From assembly GCA_942486035.1 (NCBI GenBank), contig CALNXK010000104.1, forward strand, positions 263,501 through 327,500: a stretch of DNA of 64,000 nucleotides, read 5' to 3'. Both the position numbers and the translations under genes were made by a program. How positions within the stretch are numbered: the stretch's first letter is position 1; each line of letters starts with the position of its first letter. Of the stretch, positions 38,556 through 52,834 are shown piece after piece. The DNA comes from Porites lobata. Taxonomy: Eukaryota; Cnidaria; Anthozoa; Scleractinia; Poritidae. The notes under the pieces were generated by a model. That model was not told the DNA's origin. It searched no databases and saw only the letters and a list, made by a program, of their open reading frames with translations.

Positions 38556-41500
38556 GTAATAATTATTATTATTATTATGTTTATTTATTTATTGCGTTCG
38601 ACGTTAGGAGAACGCTTCGTAATCTTTGGGGATCCTGTGGTCGATGGGATACCTGTGCATGCCAGGCGTGAAGATTCGAGATTTTTGGTTACTTGGACGG
38701 GCGATGTTCAAAATCTGCGCCATTTTGAATAATTATTAAGCGCGCGCACGAATTTTAAGCCCAATAGCCGGCCAAAGAAATTGCGGGCTCACCGGGTGGA
38801 CATGCGCACACAACTATTTTTTACGTCATAAGCAATTGTCATATGGCAATCACGTGCATCACTGGTTCCATCAAGGTCAACTAGATGATTACACGGGAAT
38901 ATTTGAGTTCGGCAAAAGAATGAACTTTGGAGTTGTTTTCTAAGCGGGTTTTATCACTGAGCTGATGATTCTGCTAAACTTTTCGGTCAATGCCGTTCAA
39001 ATCGAGCTGGAACTTCGTAGAAACACACAAATAAAGACCAGGTAACATTTGTGCCGTGAGAAGTTTACCCGTGCGTTTGAGTCTATTTACATATTTGTAG
39101 TTTAACCTCTTTCATGCACGAAAAAGTAAGCTTGAGCGTATCAGTGCAGTTTGTTACAACTGTAATGCTTTATTCACGTCTGATATCTCTACGCGGGTAA
39201 TTTTGCATGATAAGTATCTCGCTCGCTGAAGCAAGCTAAGTTTAAAACATGTTGAACTGACCTACATGAACGTAAAATAATCATGAGATGAAAAGTTTGC
39301 ACAATGGCAAAAGATTCTGTCCGGTTTTCTGACATCAGTAATCTAGCAGAAACCTAATATGTTTCCGTCGCTCCTATGATCATTGATTTCACTTCAAGTT
39401 GTGTCACGCAAGAAGCCAAGACTTTTAACCTTCAAGGCTACCATTTTTTCGAAGTTTGTAGTGACATGTTTATCTTTTTAACAACAAAGAACTTTTTACG
39501 ATCTACTTTACATTTTTATCGACCATGCTTGAGGGAGAGTAAGACATTTTAAGAGTAGAGAGTTAATGAGTGAGATATTTTGAAGCCGTATACGCGAAGA
39601 ACATTTTTTACGAAAAGAATGTTTACCTTTTAATTCATGATCTCTTCCATGATTTTGAAATCAAGCTTGACGACACAAAAGCTAATCTGGAGCTAAGAAA
39701 ACTCGAACGCACTTATTGATCTATGATTACTACTAGTTTTACAATAACCGGAGCTCCTGACAATAACTGAGATACTTCTCCCGCGCTGATTGGTCGAGAC
39801 CTAATCAGTCGATTAGAGTATAGACCGGCCATGAAAATGACATGATGGTGGCGCAATTTCATTTTTGAGTGCGATATTTTCAGAGATGAAACTTAGCTTC
39901 AGCGAAAGGGGACGTCAAAACCTGTCAATGTGAAGAAAAAAATTGACAATTTTTATGGTCCATACTCTTATCGACCATAGAAATGACGTCATAGAGTTCA
40001 AACCATATCTGCAGTGAAACCACCCGACTGCGGCTTGTGGGATCACTGGAGTTTAGCTATTCGACGTCATTACTGTGGTGGATAAACCGGATCTTTTAAT
40101 GCACTGAACCTAATCCTTCAATTAAGTACATGAAAAGATCACGACGCTTGAGTCAATTTAAGTCAGTTCGAGTGGCCCACATGAGAATTTCGGCCGAGCA
40201 GCGATTTCGTTTCAAACGTCGAACTTTTCATGTGCCAAACCTAACGCATAAATTATCATCATTTATCTTCACTGATAAACAAATACATCGTGAAAATGAA
40301 TCAACCCGTGGAACGTTTTTATCATGTGGGTGGACCCAAATAGCTATTAACCTCGGTACATATAACGTTCGACGTTTGAACTTCAATAGTACAGACTATT
40401 GGAAATTAAAAAAATTAAACGAGATTTACTTGGAAGTTGGCGTTTGATTGTAATTCTACCTATCCATTGAGTGAGAAGGGGATTACGTGAGATTGCGCGA
40501 CCTGCCAGCTCAGCTCAATGCGTTCTTGCTCAGCAAAGCGATCGGAGGTTTCATTTGACTCTCTCTGTCTGCGTTAGAAATTTGGAAGAGTACCTGACAC
40601 CAACGGACGCTACACCGTAAGAGAAGAACAAAGTTTTGGAGGTTTTTAAGTCACACGTGGTCTGTATAGGTAAAATCACTACTGAGAACCACTAGCCTAT
40701 TTGGGCGAGTTAAACGAGTCTCGCAAGAACGCGCGAGCGAGCGGCGAAAGCCGCGAGGGGCAGAGGAAAGGAGTGCTTGCAACCATCCCTTACAAATTTT
40801 CATTTGTACTTCGCCCAGACGAAGGGAAATACCATTGGCTGAAAAATAACGTTCCGGAAATCAAAGTTGACTGATAACAGGCCAAGCTGGCACCCGCTTC
40901 GTCGGTGTGTCAAATTTGGTTCTCAGGGGGATCAGATTGGTATCGAGAACTTGTTTCAGCCCTCAATGTAGACGGGCTTGTTTGATGTAATTCTCGCAAA
41001 GAGAATATTGTGTGTCGAGGATAATTTGGACCGAGTTTGTACTTCTTGTAGAAGGAAAATGAAAACCCTTCATCAGTTGTATTCATTTGTGTCAAGCGCC
41101 TTGTTTAGTTTAAAAAACCGGAAGAGCGAAGTGAAGAGTGATTAAAGCGAAGTCTTCCAACATAGGTTTCTTCGCCCGATTGAATAAAATTCAGAAACGT
41201 GTACTTGACAGTGTAGCTGTGTAGCTTGATCGTAAAGACGGAAAAGAGAAAGAGTTGGAAGCAACTGGAGTAAACCTTAAGAGAACCAAGTGCAGGAAAA
41301 CGCTATTCTCCAGTTCCAGACTGACAAATATATGATGTTTTTGTTGGTGATTGCGATGGCGAGTAGTCTTCTACACTGCAGTATGGACGACTTTTCAAAA
41401 GTAAACGAAACGAGAATCAAAGTAGTGAGTTCTTATCCGAGCCGACACGTTGAAGTTCGATGTCCCCGTGAAAAAAAAAACATATAAGTGATTAAAAATA

Positions 41501-44500
41501 TTGCTTTGATGCTGTTGCGAACGCGATTTATAAATAAATAATTCTACTCGCTCTCGGCTGTCTAAACTTACTTGACAGGCGGTTGTCACTTTTCTAATCT
41601 GCGGCACGTTTGCGGTGACAGTTTTCACGCTTTGCGGAGTCCCGGAATTTCCGGGGTGGAAATGAAAATTTATGAGAGATGGTTGCAAGCTCTCCTTTCC
41701 TCGGCCCCTCGCTCGCGCGTTCTCGCGAGGCTCGCTTCGCTTGCCCAAATAGGAGAGCTTGCTCGCAGGCTAAGAACCACGAGCGACTTTACAGTACATA
41801 TAGATTTAGTAGACTTGGCGGGAAATCCTGAAGTCTTGTCTCTAGGAACAGAAATTGGAAGCAAAAAAGAGAAAATTTCCAATCGTGAAAGGAATGACTC
41901 CCACCAAAAAGTGACAAAGCCCAGGGGCAGGAAAGTGACTGAAACTCCTAAAGGCGAGAGAAAGCCAAAGAGAAGCATGGTGAACAGAATACGACAAGCG
42001 AATTATTATTTCGTCGCCGTCAGCAAGGGTTGACTCACCGCAGCCCACTATACATGACACATTGCAGGTGACAATGCAAGCTGGTGTCGTTCACCTTGCG
42101 AATATCTGACAAGAAGAGAAAGCTCGAAAGAGTATAACAAGGCCGGCTGGCAGGTCGCGCAATCTCACGTGATCCCCGAATGCCGTAATGGTGAGGTAGA
42201 ATTATTGTCGATTTGTTAAATTGTTACCTTCATTTTGTTCCCGTAGATACAACCGTTGTAAAATTTGCCCCACTGGCATTTATGGACCCTTACAGATATA
42301 TTGGCATGAACGAAACCACAGTTGACGTGAAGCAGCTTCATGATTTTATGATGGGAAAAACGACTTCGAGTGAATATCAAGAGTTAAGACCAGACATCCG
42401 TGACACCGTCATCGCTACTTGGAAGGCGGAAAAGCTATGGCTAAGTAATAAAACTGAGCTTACTCAATACTTGGTTTGGCGATACGTTGGAACAGCCAAT
42501 GGAGTTTTTAGAGTGACTCCTGGTGCTGTGGAGCAAAAAAGCTATGACCCCAGAAATAGGCCTTGGTAAGTGTGTATACTTACTTCCAGTAAAGAAAGAT
42601 CTTCTTGCTTAATAAGTAATCCTTGTAAAACATTTAGGTTGATCTGAACGGCCTTACTTGCATTGGTATAATTATTGCTCTTGATATAATATTTTCATTT
42701 TGCCAGGGCTAAAAGCGAAGCTGCCATTAATAAATTTATAATTTAAATCAAACAATGAACTTGTATCCCACAATTCAGTTTACTTTAGAGCACATTCATG
42801 TGACTTTTGAGGGAAAGGCTAAGTGATTTTAGAGAAAAATAATTTGCAAACAGCCAAAGAGTGAACCAACTCTTACATCGAGTTGATAGCCTCAATAAAA
42901 GAAATATAATTCGGTGAAACATTTACAGAGACAACAATTTTCATTCACGAAGACAAGTATTAAAGTTTTTCTAAAAATCCTGCCTCTTAAAGCTTTAGCT
43001 TAAGTTTATGTTTTAAGCCGGCCTCCCGGTGTTTGCTTTCTTCAAAGATGAACTCGAGGCAAGAAAATCGCTCAAAGTTTTCTTTTCACAGCCATCTTTA
43101 TAACTAAATATTCTTCGGAACGTTTTCTTTCTAGAAAAAATATATCTAAAGGCTTTTTAAAGTTGAGTAAGCTTATATCAAACCTGATACTAGGTCAGAT
43201 CATTGTCTCAAATCTTACAAACGTGCATAAATTTGCCACATAAAGTGTGCTCGACTTCATGAAATTAGATATAAAAAAACAAACATCACATACAGTAATT
43301 ACTCAGGCCTACCATTGGAGATGCAGCTCCTGAAAGCTATCAAGTAAGGCCAGAATCGTTGGGACTTTTGAACCCCCTTACGCATCAAGCAAGGTGAAAA
43401 CGAAAACGATGCCATCCGAAATCGGATTTCCGACTTTGAGAAGCGATGCATCTCTCAACCAAAAAACAATAAACAAACTAGCCGCGAATAACAGAAGACT
43501 CTTGATAGCAGCTGTATTTCACTTTGTACATCCAGTGTAAAAAGACAGTTAAAAGCATCACTAGTTAACACAAAACTCTGTCAGTGACTGTCAGCTTCAG
43601 CTGTCAAAGGAAACAAGTTTAAACATGCTGCACAAATTTTCCGCATTAACTCACCTGTCAAATTTTGACCAATCAGAGCAGAAAAATTGGACGTATAGAG
43701 CGTGACCAACGCGTGACAGTGGTAAGAAAAGGTCTTCCCTGCCTGTATTTTTAAATAACTGGCTGAAGTTTCGAGTCCGAGGTTAGTTTGAAATTAAAAT
43801 CTTAATAGTACGGGGCCATAGTGACATAAACACAACATATTTCATATGAGTTTTTAAAAAAAATAAACTTAACCCTATTCAGACTGGGCTTTTTTGGTCA
43901 GTCTATGACTGGGGGGGGGGGGGCTCCTCGGACTCCCCCTCTATATCTCTGGTCATGGAATTTACACACAATGATCATCTCCGTACAAAGAAGCCTCACA
44001 CCCAGTTTTGACTTGCCACGCCCAATGATGACGTCACAGTGACGTCATATTCCGATTTTTCAATGTTTCTTATTATTTTTCCACTTAGATACGTAAAATA
44101 TCAATAATATTGGTAAAGTCATCTCTTTAATATCCTTTCTTATGAACTAGTAACAAGGAAACACTTGTACAGCGAGAAAAAGCAATAGGAAGTAATAAAA
44201 TTTAAAATTTGAAATGGTTGTCCGCCATCTTGGATCCGCCATCTTGGATTTTCGTTTTTTTGTTAAAATTATAATTTAAAGCAACTTTCAAAGGGGAAAA
44301 AGCTCAGAATGTATAAAAGAAGTATCAAACTAATGTTTATTACCCAAACAAATGACTTTGGAAGTGTTATTTGGAAAATAGAGCAGCATATTTGTCAAAG
44401 CAAAAAAGTGACAAATTTTACCCCACCCCTGCCCCCAAATATTCGATGTTGAAACATTTTGATGTAATTCAAAAACTAGTCCCAAGCAAAGACCATTTTA

Positions 44501-45059
44501 ACAACAAAAAGCACTATAAGTGTAAAAACGCGATCTTAAACCAAAAAAATCACCATTTTTTAAATCTTCCAAAACCTATGTGTCAGAAACTGGTTGCCAT
44601 GGCAACTTGATTAATCACATGGACATGGTAATAATACCAAAATGTTCCTAGATAAATTTTAGGAGAAGTCAGAAAATTTGAACGTCATAGCTCTTTTGGT
44701 GTAGGAGTTATCACGATTTTGCCGGAGGGGGGGGGGGTTCCAAAAGCCCCCCCCCCAGTCTGAATGGACACCTAAGCCCGTGATACGGTCAGGTGATACT
44801 GGTCAGCGGATGCCTTGTTTTGACAGCTGTCAATTGATCCATAGATGTTATCCATGATTGATCACAACATTGATGTGCAATCAGTTTTCTCCTGGACTCC
44901 CAAAGTAGTTAGTAACCATTGGTTTTCCCGTGGTGCGGACGGACGGTCGGTCGGTCGGTCGGTCGGTCGGTCGGTCGGTGTACAGACACGTTATTACCAA
45001 ATTTTCTGGGATGGGTAGATTTACTTAGCTATGGGGCTCCGAAGCGCGCTTGGAGCTCC

Positions 45060-45090
<31 letters not shown>

Positions 45091-48000
45091 TAAAATAATA
45101 CAAACACTTGGTAGCAAACACTTGGGCTGTGTCGTTCATGAGGTATGGAGCAGGAACAATTAAATGGAATAAGGAGGAACTTCAGGAAATAGATAGGAAC
45201 TCTAGAAAAATCATGGCAATGAATAAGGAGCTACACGCTAGAAGTGATGTTTCCAGAATATACGTACCCAGAAAGAAGGGAGGAAGAGGCGTGATCAGTT
45301 GTGAGAGCTGCGTGAGGAGAGAAGAGAACAACTTGAGTTGGTATGTAAGAAATAGTGAAGAGGCATTACTCAGGAAAGTTGGAGATAGCAATGTAGTCAA
45401 CATCTCAGAGGCTGTGGACGTAAAGGAGTACAAAGTGGAAGAAGTAAAGGAGACGGAGAATGAATGGAAGCAGAAAAGAATGCATAGGCAGTATGTGAGA
45501 AAAAAGGAAGGTATTGACTGGGATAGAACTTGGCAGTGGATTGCAAAGGGAGGTTTGAAAGGATGTACTGGGGCCCTGATATGTAGCGCCCAGGAAGAGG
45601 CTTTGAGAACAAATTATACGACATTTTATATTGATCAAACAGCAGAATCCCCTTTGTGCAGAATGTGCGGAGGTAAGGGAGAAACGGTGGCCCATGTTGT
45701 AGGTGAGTGCGGTAAGCTGGCGCAGACAGAATATAAAGGAAGGCATGAAAACATGGCAGGGTATATTCACTGGCAACTTTGTGGTAAATGCGGATTGGAA
45801 AGAGCTTATAGCTGGTATGAAAAGAAGCCGGAGGGAGTGGTGGAAAGTGTATGAAAACTTCAAGATACTGTGGGATTCCACAGTCCGGTGTGATCGGAAA
45901 ACTGAAGCAAGAAAACCAGACATTGTCTTTATTGATAAGAAGGAGAGAGTGGTTATCATAACTGATCTTGCCATCCCAGGTGATGACAGGGTGAAAGGTA
46001 AGGAACTTGAGAAGTAAGAGAAATACCAACTATTGAAAGATGAGATTGCAAAAGCCTGGCGCATGCGAAAAGGTATTGTAGTGCCTGTTGTCATTAGGGC
46101 CCTTGGAGCCGTATCAGTCAACTTTAAGGAGTACATGAAGCGAATCGCCGTGAACGTGAGGTTGGAAGTTATCCAGAAAACAGCATTGTTGTGGACAGCA
46201 AAGATACTAAGGAAAGTACTGTCCCTGTACGAAGAACGAAAAGAGAGACCTGGGACCCGTTGTGACTTGTTGTAACCCGCTCCCAAGGACTATAAACCAG
46301 GCCGAACATTTTGCCTGAGTCTACAAGGAATGGACACAATAATAAAACCGCGTAATGTTGACGCATAATCTTTCGAGCGCGCGCTAGTTTTGGTCAGGCT
46401 CGTAAGATGTTAGGGTTTGCGAAACACGCGTTTCTAGTTTGAGAGATATTATTTTTTTCCCCTGCAGGTATCACGCTGCCGTAAGTCACTCAGGCTATCT
46501 TACTCTTACAACTCCGTATCTGGATATGGGAGGAGCTGGGGAAGTTATTACCGCTGCTCGTTCTTTGTATCGCAGAGAGTCTAGGGATAATGTTCTTGGA
46601 GTAATGGGAGCTGATTTTCCTTTGAGACACTTTTACAGGTATACGATGGTATAAGTGTAGAATACTTTGTTAAACTGTTTTCATGGGGCTAGCTTTTTGT
46701 TTCAAACTTTGATATGTATTACATTTTACATGTCAGTGCTGAAATCCCAGAAATATACTTTTGCTGACCTTTGTTCATATAATCAGGTTTTTAACATTCA
46801 TTCAAAATTTTTCTCTGTTAAGTTTATGATTGGCTCAAATCCCCCGACTGATTCTTCACAAACAGCGCTATTGATGGCGTTGAACAGTTTTGAAAGATCT
46901 TTGCCGATATCAAAGAAACTGACGTCAATTGTACTGATATGAACAGAAAAGAGGACAGTGAAGGGGGCGGTAGCTTAGCTGTTTTGATAGTGCTGGAGAT
47001 AATAGTGGAACTCACATGAAGCGAAGATAAAGAAAAGAGGCGTCTCACCGCCGATACCCATTTATACACATGGATAAATTGAGGCACGGTCAGAGTAAAA
47101 CCGTTGCCAAAGAAAACAACGTAATGACCCGGCAGGGCTGAAAATCCGCATCTCATAATCTGCATTTGGAGTCCATGGAATAAACTATTAAGCAACTGCA
47201 CCTCCCGTTAATTCAAGGCATTTTAATTACATCTTTCAGGCTACTTACAACGGTTTATCCCGAGTGCGCAGAATCAGAGCCGTATTCATGTTTCATTATG
47301 GATCAGTCTGGCTTCCTCGTAATGCACCCGGATTTCATGTTGCCCTCAGCCGAAGCTTTCGATGTAGAGCACGTTCATATCACCCAAAAGGAAAAGAGCG
47401 TCGCAATTGATTTAATTAGTCATGGCTACTTAATAAAGAGGACGTGTCGAAATGTGGAAAGTATAAGACAGCAGAGCTTTTATGAACTTCATTTGCCTCC
47501 GGAGGGATTCAGTACATTACAGTCAAACCAGGGATGCAAGTATGAGCTTAGTCAAATACCTGGAACAAACGTCTACTTAGGTTAGACAACTGATATGCTG
47601 TTAGTAATACACAATATTTTTTTGCCAATTGCTCGTTATAGGAATGTAGTACCTATTTGTAAAAGAAATGGGGTGGGGGAGGGGTAATATTTCACGTACG
47701 TGAGTCAATTATAACAAGTATTCATCGCTCGTGCGAAGCTCGATCAGTTTTATGTAAAATATAGCAAAGATATGATTAAAGCACTTACGCTGCAGAAATG
47801 ATAAAGGGCTCCGCTTTGTCCCCAAAAGTTGGTTAATCACACCCGACTAGTCTTAAAACGACTCATTTTCTTGGTCCATCTTTGAACAAAATAGTGCCAG
47901 ATGCAAGTTATGTTTACGTCCTTTACGAAACCTTGTAGAATTTTACTCGATTAAGCTTTGATGATTTAAAACTTTCAGACATATTCAAACGGATCCAACA

Positions 48001-51000
48001 ACATCTAAACATGCATATGCTAGATATTTTAACGGGCTTTGATAGAGTTTTGTCATGCATGGTGAGAGCCATACTGTTTGTCAAAGCTTAGCTGAAATTA
48101 CATCTTTAAGTATTCTTGTTCATCTTTTCTCGTACATGAAATTTTTAAGGACCGATATCAAATGATTCTATCAAAGCAATGATCCCTTTCCATCTTGGCC
48201 GTTTCAAGATAAAGATATGCACTTTATAGTTGAAGTATGAGTGGCAGAGTGGTTCAGCCATTGGATTCCAAAGTGCCTTTAGGGTATTTAAGTAACCAAA
48301 AAAAAACATCGTGATAATAGTTCCCTTTATGTGTAGTTAAGGCCCGGTTCAGACGCCGCTCCACTCATGTGCCGCACCTAACTGATGAATTAAGTACGGC
48401 AAAAGAGCGGCGTCTGAATCAATTTGGTACGGCAGTTTTAGTTTGGTGCGGCAAAAACGTTAAGTTCGACAGAGTCTGTCGAACGTTTGTCGAACTTAAC
48501 TTAGGTTCGACACACGGTACGCCGTCTGAATCAGATGTCGCGCCAGTGTCGATCCAAAGTCGAACTTATTCAGTTAAGTTCGGCACATGAAAAGTACGAC
48601 GTCTGAACCAGGCCTAAGTAAGGTCAACTTGCCTTCCCTCTCTGCACAGGTGTTGTCGCGCGGGATTCCCTCTGTGTTTCATCGTCCTGCTCGTGCTCTT
48701 CAGATAATGAATGCTCCTCATTGACTGATTTGAAGTGTGAATGTCCCTGTACCTCCGCTCTGGAATTTTTTTATTGTCGAAGTCAGTTTCCAAACAGCAG
48801 GTTAGTCAACATAATCCAAAGTCATTTTGTATTAAGCCAAAACGCAGCTTTAAAAGCTCTTTTCAATAGCATACGACTTGGAGTCAAAAACTTAACCAAC
48901 GGTTGAAATCTTTGCTTTCTTCAATCAAAATTACGACAAAGTGAAACAATCAAAATGGAACTAAATTCACCAACCACAACATGAAGACGCGAACTGAAAA
49001 TCGGATGTTTCCTGAAAGGTCTTCTTCGGTTATTCAAACGAAAAACTTTAATGTTGGTTAATTTTTTGGCTTTAGGGGTCGCATATCATTATCACGAACT
49101 TCATCATTAAAATACGTAGTGATTTTTCGCTATTTGTAAAAGGAACCAATAGATCTTTACGAAATTAAACCTTCATCGAACCAATAAAGTACTGGTAAAA
49201 TATGATACGTTACCTTATAGGGGGTGTCGCACTATTTGCTATCTTTTTGAAAAGTTAAAAAGTGTCTTCTCATCAATTGAATTCTAAAAATAATGGTCCA
49301 GTTTTGTGATTTAAACCAATATTTAGGCATTAAAACTGTTTCTTGTTGTCAGTTGCTGCGGAGGGAATTAAGGATGGACAGGGATTGAAACTTGAAAAAG
49401 TTGGGCTAAGCTTTTGAAGACCAAATGCCTTGCGTGCAAAAATCACTAAAAAAAATTATGGCTAGTGCTCCCAGATTCAGTTTGATATCTTCTTCAAAAC
49501 TATACAGGAGCATTTTATTTATGGGTAAAGGCATTAGTAATAACTTCGGCACAGATTTGACCTAAAACACGATATAGAAACATAACAACATAGTCTCTTA
49601 CATTATTTGCTCTTAAAAATGGCCAATAGGAGCAGCTTTTTACTAAAGTAGGCAAATTCCCTTTAATAGGGCCCTTTGCATGAGTTGATCACGTGATCAA
49701 CTTTCGGTATACACGAAAACAGTTCATTTTTGAAGTATTTCTCAGGGCAGAGTGAAAGAGCATATTAAAATTAGGTAACCTGAGAATTTTCAGCCGTATA
49801 TCTCAAAAGTAGCGATTGCAACCCCCGCCGAAAGTTATGAGCATTTGTAAGAGAAAAACAACTTTTGCCACCCAGTCACGCTTGCATGAAATATTTTTTT
49901 AAGCATTACGGAGCTCAAATCTCCCTTCAATTCATAACAGCCCTTAAATGCGTAAGGGAAAGATTTAAGGAAAGTTTATAAATTTTAGAATTTACAAGGA
50001 TTTGTCAGTGAAAAACCACTAAAACGTGACTAGGTGGCAAGAGTTGTTTTTCTCGTACAAATCCTAATTTTCGGACAGCAGTTGCAATCGCTACTTTTGA
50101 CATACATGGCTTAATATGCTCTTTGAGCCCGTGCTACTAAAATTGTTCAAAAGCAGACCGTTTTCGCGTTTACCGAAAGTTGATCACGTGATCAACTCAA
50201 GTAAAGGGCCTGTTAGCTGCAACAAACAATAAGAATTTCAGTTAGGAACAGAAGAGGCTGTCAAACTCACAAAATTTTAGGTTAATTAGGTGGAACAGTT
50301 TATGATTTTTAGTTATGAACAAGGCTAGAATACCCCATCCTGGTGTAGATTTATTGTGTGGTATATATCTACAGTTTTGTAACTCAAGATTAGAGTACCT
50401 CATACTCGGGTCAATTATAAGTTTTGTAGAGTTTCGGAATAAGGCTTGAATGTCTCATAATCAGGTAGATATAACTTGTTATATCTGCAGTTGAACCATC
50501 CGTTCACCTTTTGTAAGAAACTAATTGACTGATTTCTTTCCTCTACTTTGTTTTGTATAGCCTTCCTTTGTGCCCATCATTTGCACCTTCAGGACAACCT
50601 AACAATAATTCTTTAAATCCCAAAACGATTTGTCTTAACAAATGCTTTGATCCCCATTGTGAGAGGAGAAACAGTTCCCATTGGTGTGATGGGATAGTTA
50701 GTTGTTATTGGTGCCAGAAGGACAAGAACGGCATAAAACTGGAAAAACCCTACTGCGCAAGTTCCCAACGCTGCTTCAGAGGAAAAGAGTCTGCAACTTA
50801 TGAACGTAAGAGCACTTGCTTAATAGACCTTTCTTCCATTTGATGTTTTATATCCTTACCTAATTAGATCTTTACTATAAGATCTTGCATAAATCTAAAC
50901 CTGCAAGCATTGACCAAATTTAGCGATGAAGTGATTGGCATTTTATTCCATACTATGTGATATTACATGTCAGCGACTGCCTAGTGGACCCTTTTTCTTC

Positions 51001-52740
51001 AAATAAACGTTTTGAATATTTACAAAACTCCCTTTGTTCCCTATAGGAAAGATTTACTAACGTGCATAAAAGTGCATTTATATATCTGTCCGGATTTATA
51101 AAAAGGTACCTACAAAAATTTCAAGTGCGTTTTAACAATTTGACCTTTGAGGTGAATAAAAAGCGGTTGAAAGTCGCTAGGTAGGGCTTAAAAAGGACAA
51201 ATTAACACACGAAAAGTCGCTCTGGCAAAAACGACAGAAATGAAATGAAATGAACAAAATCTAAAAGCACAGAAATTATGACCTTTCAGTCTCTCAAACT
51301 ACGAGGCTCATAGCGATATGCCCGACTAAAACAGACCAAGAATCCACCTTCCTTGAACCCAGAAACGGTTATCTAAGACAAAATCACTTCAACTAAACAC
51401 TCACGAAGCGTTTATTTGCTTGTACACAATACTCTTAATTGTAACACGAGCACCACGACATAACTGAATTCTGTCTGTCTACAACTTCAGGAAATCAAAG
51501 AATTAACCACTTTCCCGGTACTAATAAAACTATCCACAACCAACCAGGCACAATATCTCCACACTTAATACGAGCAAAATATCAGCAAATTACCCTCTCT
51601 CTCAATAACTCTCCTTTCAGTCCACATTAAATCATCATATGTAAACTTTCCTGCCACAGTCGATTTCTTCAAGACCCATGATGCTGAGGAGCCGTTTTGA
51701 AAGGGACACATAGAGGCCGGCCTTCAAAACAATTTTTAACTAAGTCTCTGGCTGGTCAGAAAATTAATCTGCACCAATTTTGGTCTCGCCGAATACATGT
51801 GACTCCTACAAACTACGTTTTGAGGCCAGAGGCTCGTCATCGCCCACACCAAAGCTCGCAAAATGATGGCTTTCCGCCTTAAGCCCGAGATCAGTGTTTG
51901 ACCCTTTTAGCCAAAATGAGAGGAAATACGGTAACATATTGGCACGAGCTCGGGGCAGACTTTACCGGTCGTGAGACTTGTTCTTTCATAAGGCTTAATG
52001 ATACCTTCCGGAAAACTTTGCTGCCAGCGGCCAAAAAGAAATCTAGAAAATTAACCGACCACGGAAAACAACTTCTACCGCGCCAGTGCCGCGGGAGCTG
52101 ATTTCAAATGTAATAGTGTTTTATGACACGGAGAGAATTATGGGAAATGATAGGTGGGGGAGAGGGGGGAGGTGGAGGTGCTATTGCATTAATGCACCCA
52201 AGTGTTAGTAAGTTGAATGAAATAGGGTTCTACTTCAAATTTCTTGTCTTGCTGTTTGTTATTGGTACATTAGTTTCGCCCTTCGTGCTTGTTTAGTGTA
52301 TACTTTAAATTTGGTCCAAAATATCACTTCTGTGTACCCAATAAAAATTGATGCATGTGAGGAGTTTAAGGTAGAATTCTTTTTCATTCAACTTAAAGAG
52401 CTCGCCTTAGTGATACATTGGCTTATTTACGTCTTCAGCTGATAAAGCAAAATGCGTCAAAAGTACGGAGGGCAACAGTGGATTGTCAACTACTGCTACT
52501 ATTGGAATTGCCCTTGGATGTTCCATTCCTGTTGTTGCACTGGTGATCATCTTACTAATTTTGGTAAGCCAAGTTTTTGATTCCATCAAATTGTTAAAAA
52601 CGGGGTTAATAATAATAACAATCTTTTAATAGGATGCTCCATCACAAGAGTGGTTTACATAGAGGTCCTAATTACGAGATGTATATTATATAATACAATT
52701 AAAATATAAAAAGGTTAAGCTAAAATCGATATATATGATA

Positions 52741-52780
<40 letters not shown>

Positions 52781-52796
52781 AAAAAAAAAAAAAAAA

Positions 52797-52834
<38 letters not shown>

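Noticed and set aside
40130..40447. 105-residue + strand open frame.
   Set aside because: No recognisable domain, low-complexity start, and no splice or repeat support; lies in CACHD1 intron 8.
41572..42033. 153-residue + strand open frame rich in Arg and Ser.
   Set aside because: It lies across the right arm of a foldback repeat, and its composition follows the GC-rich arm.
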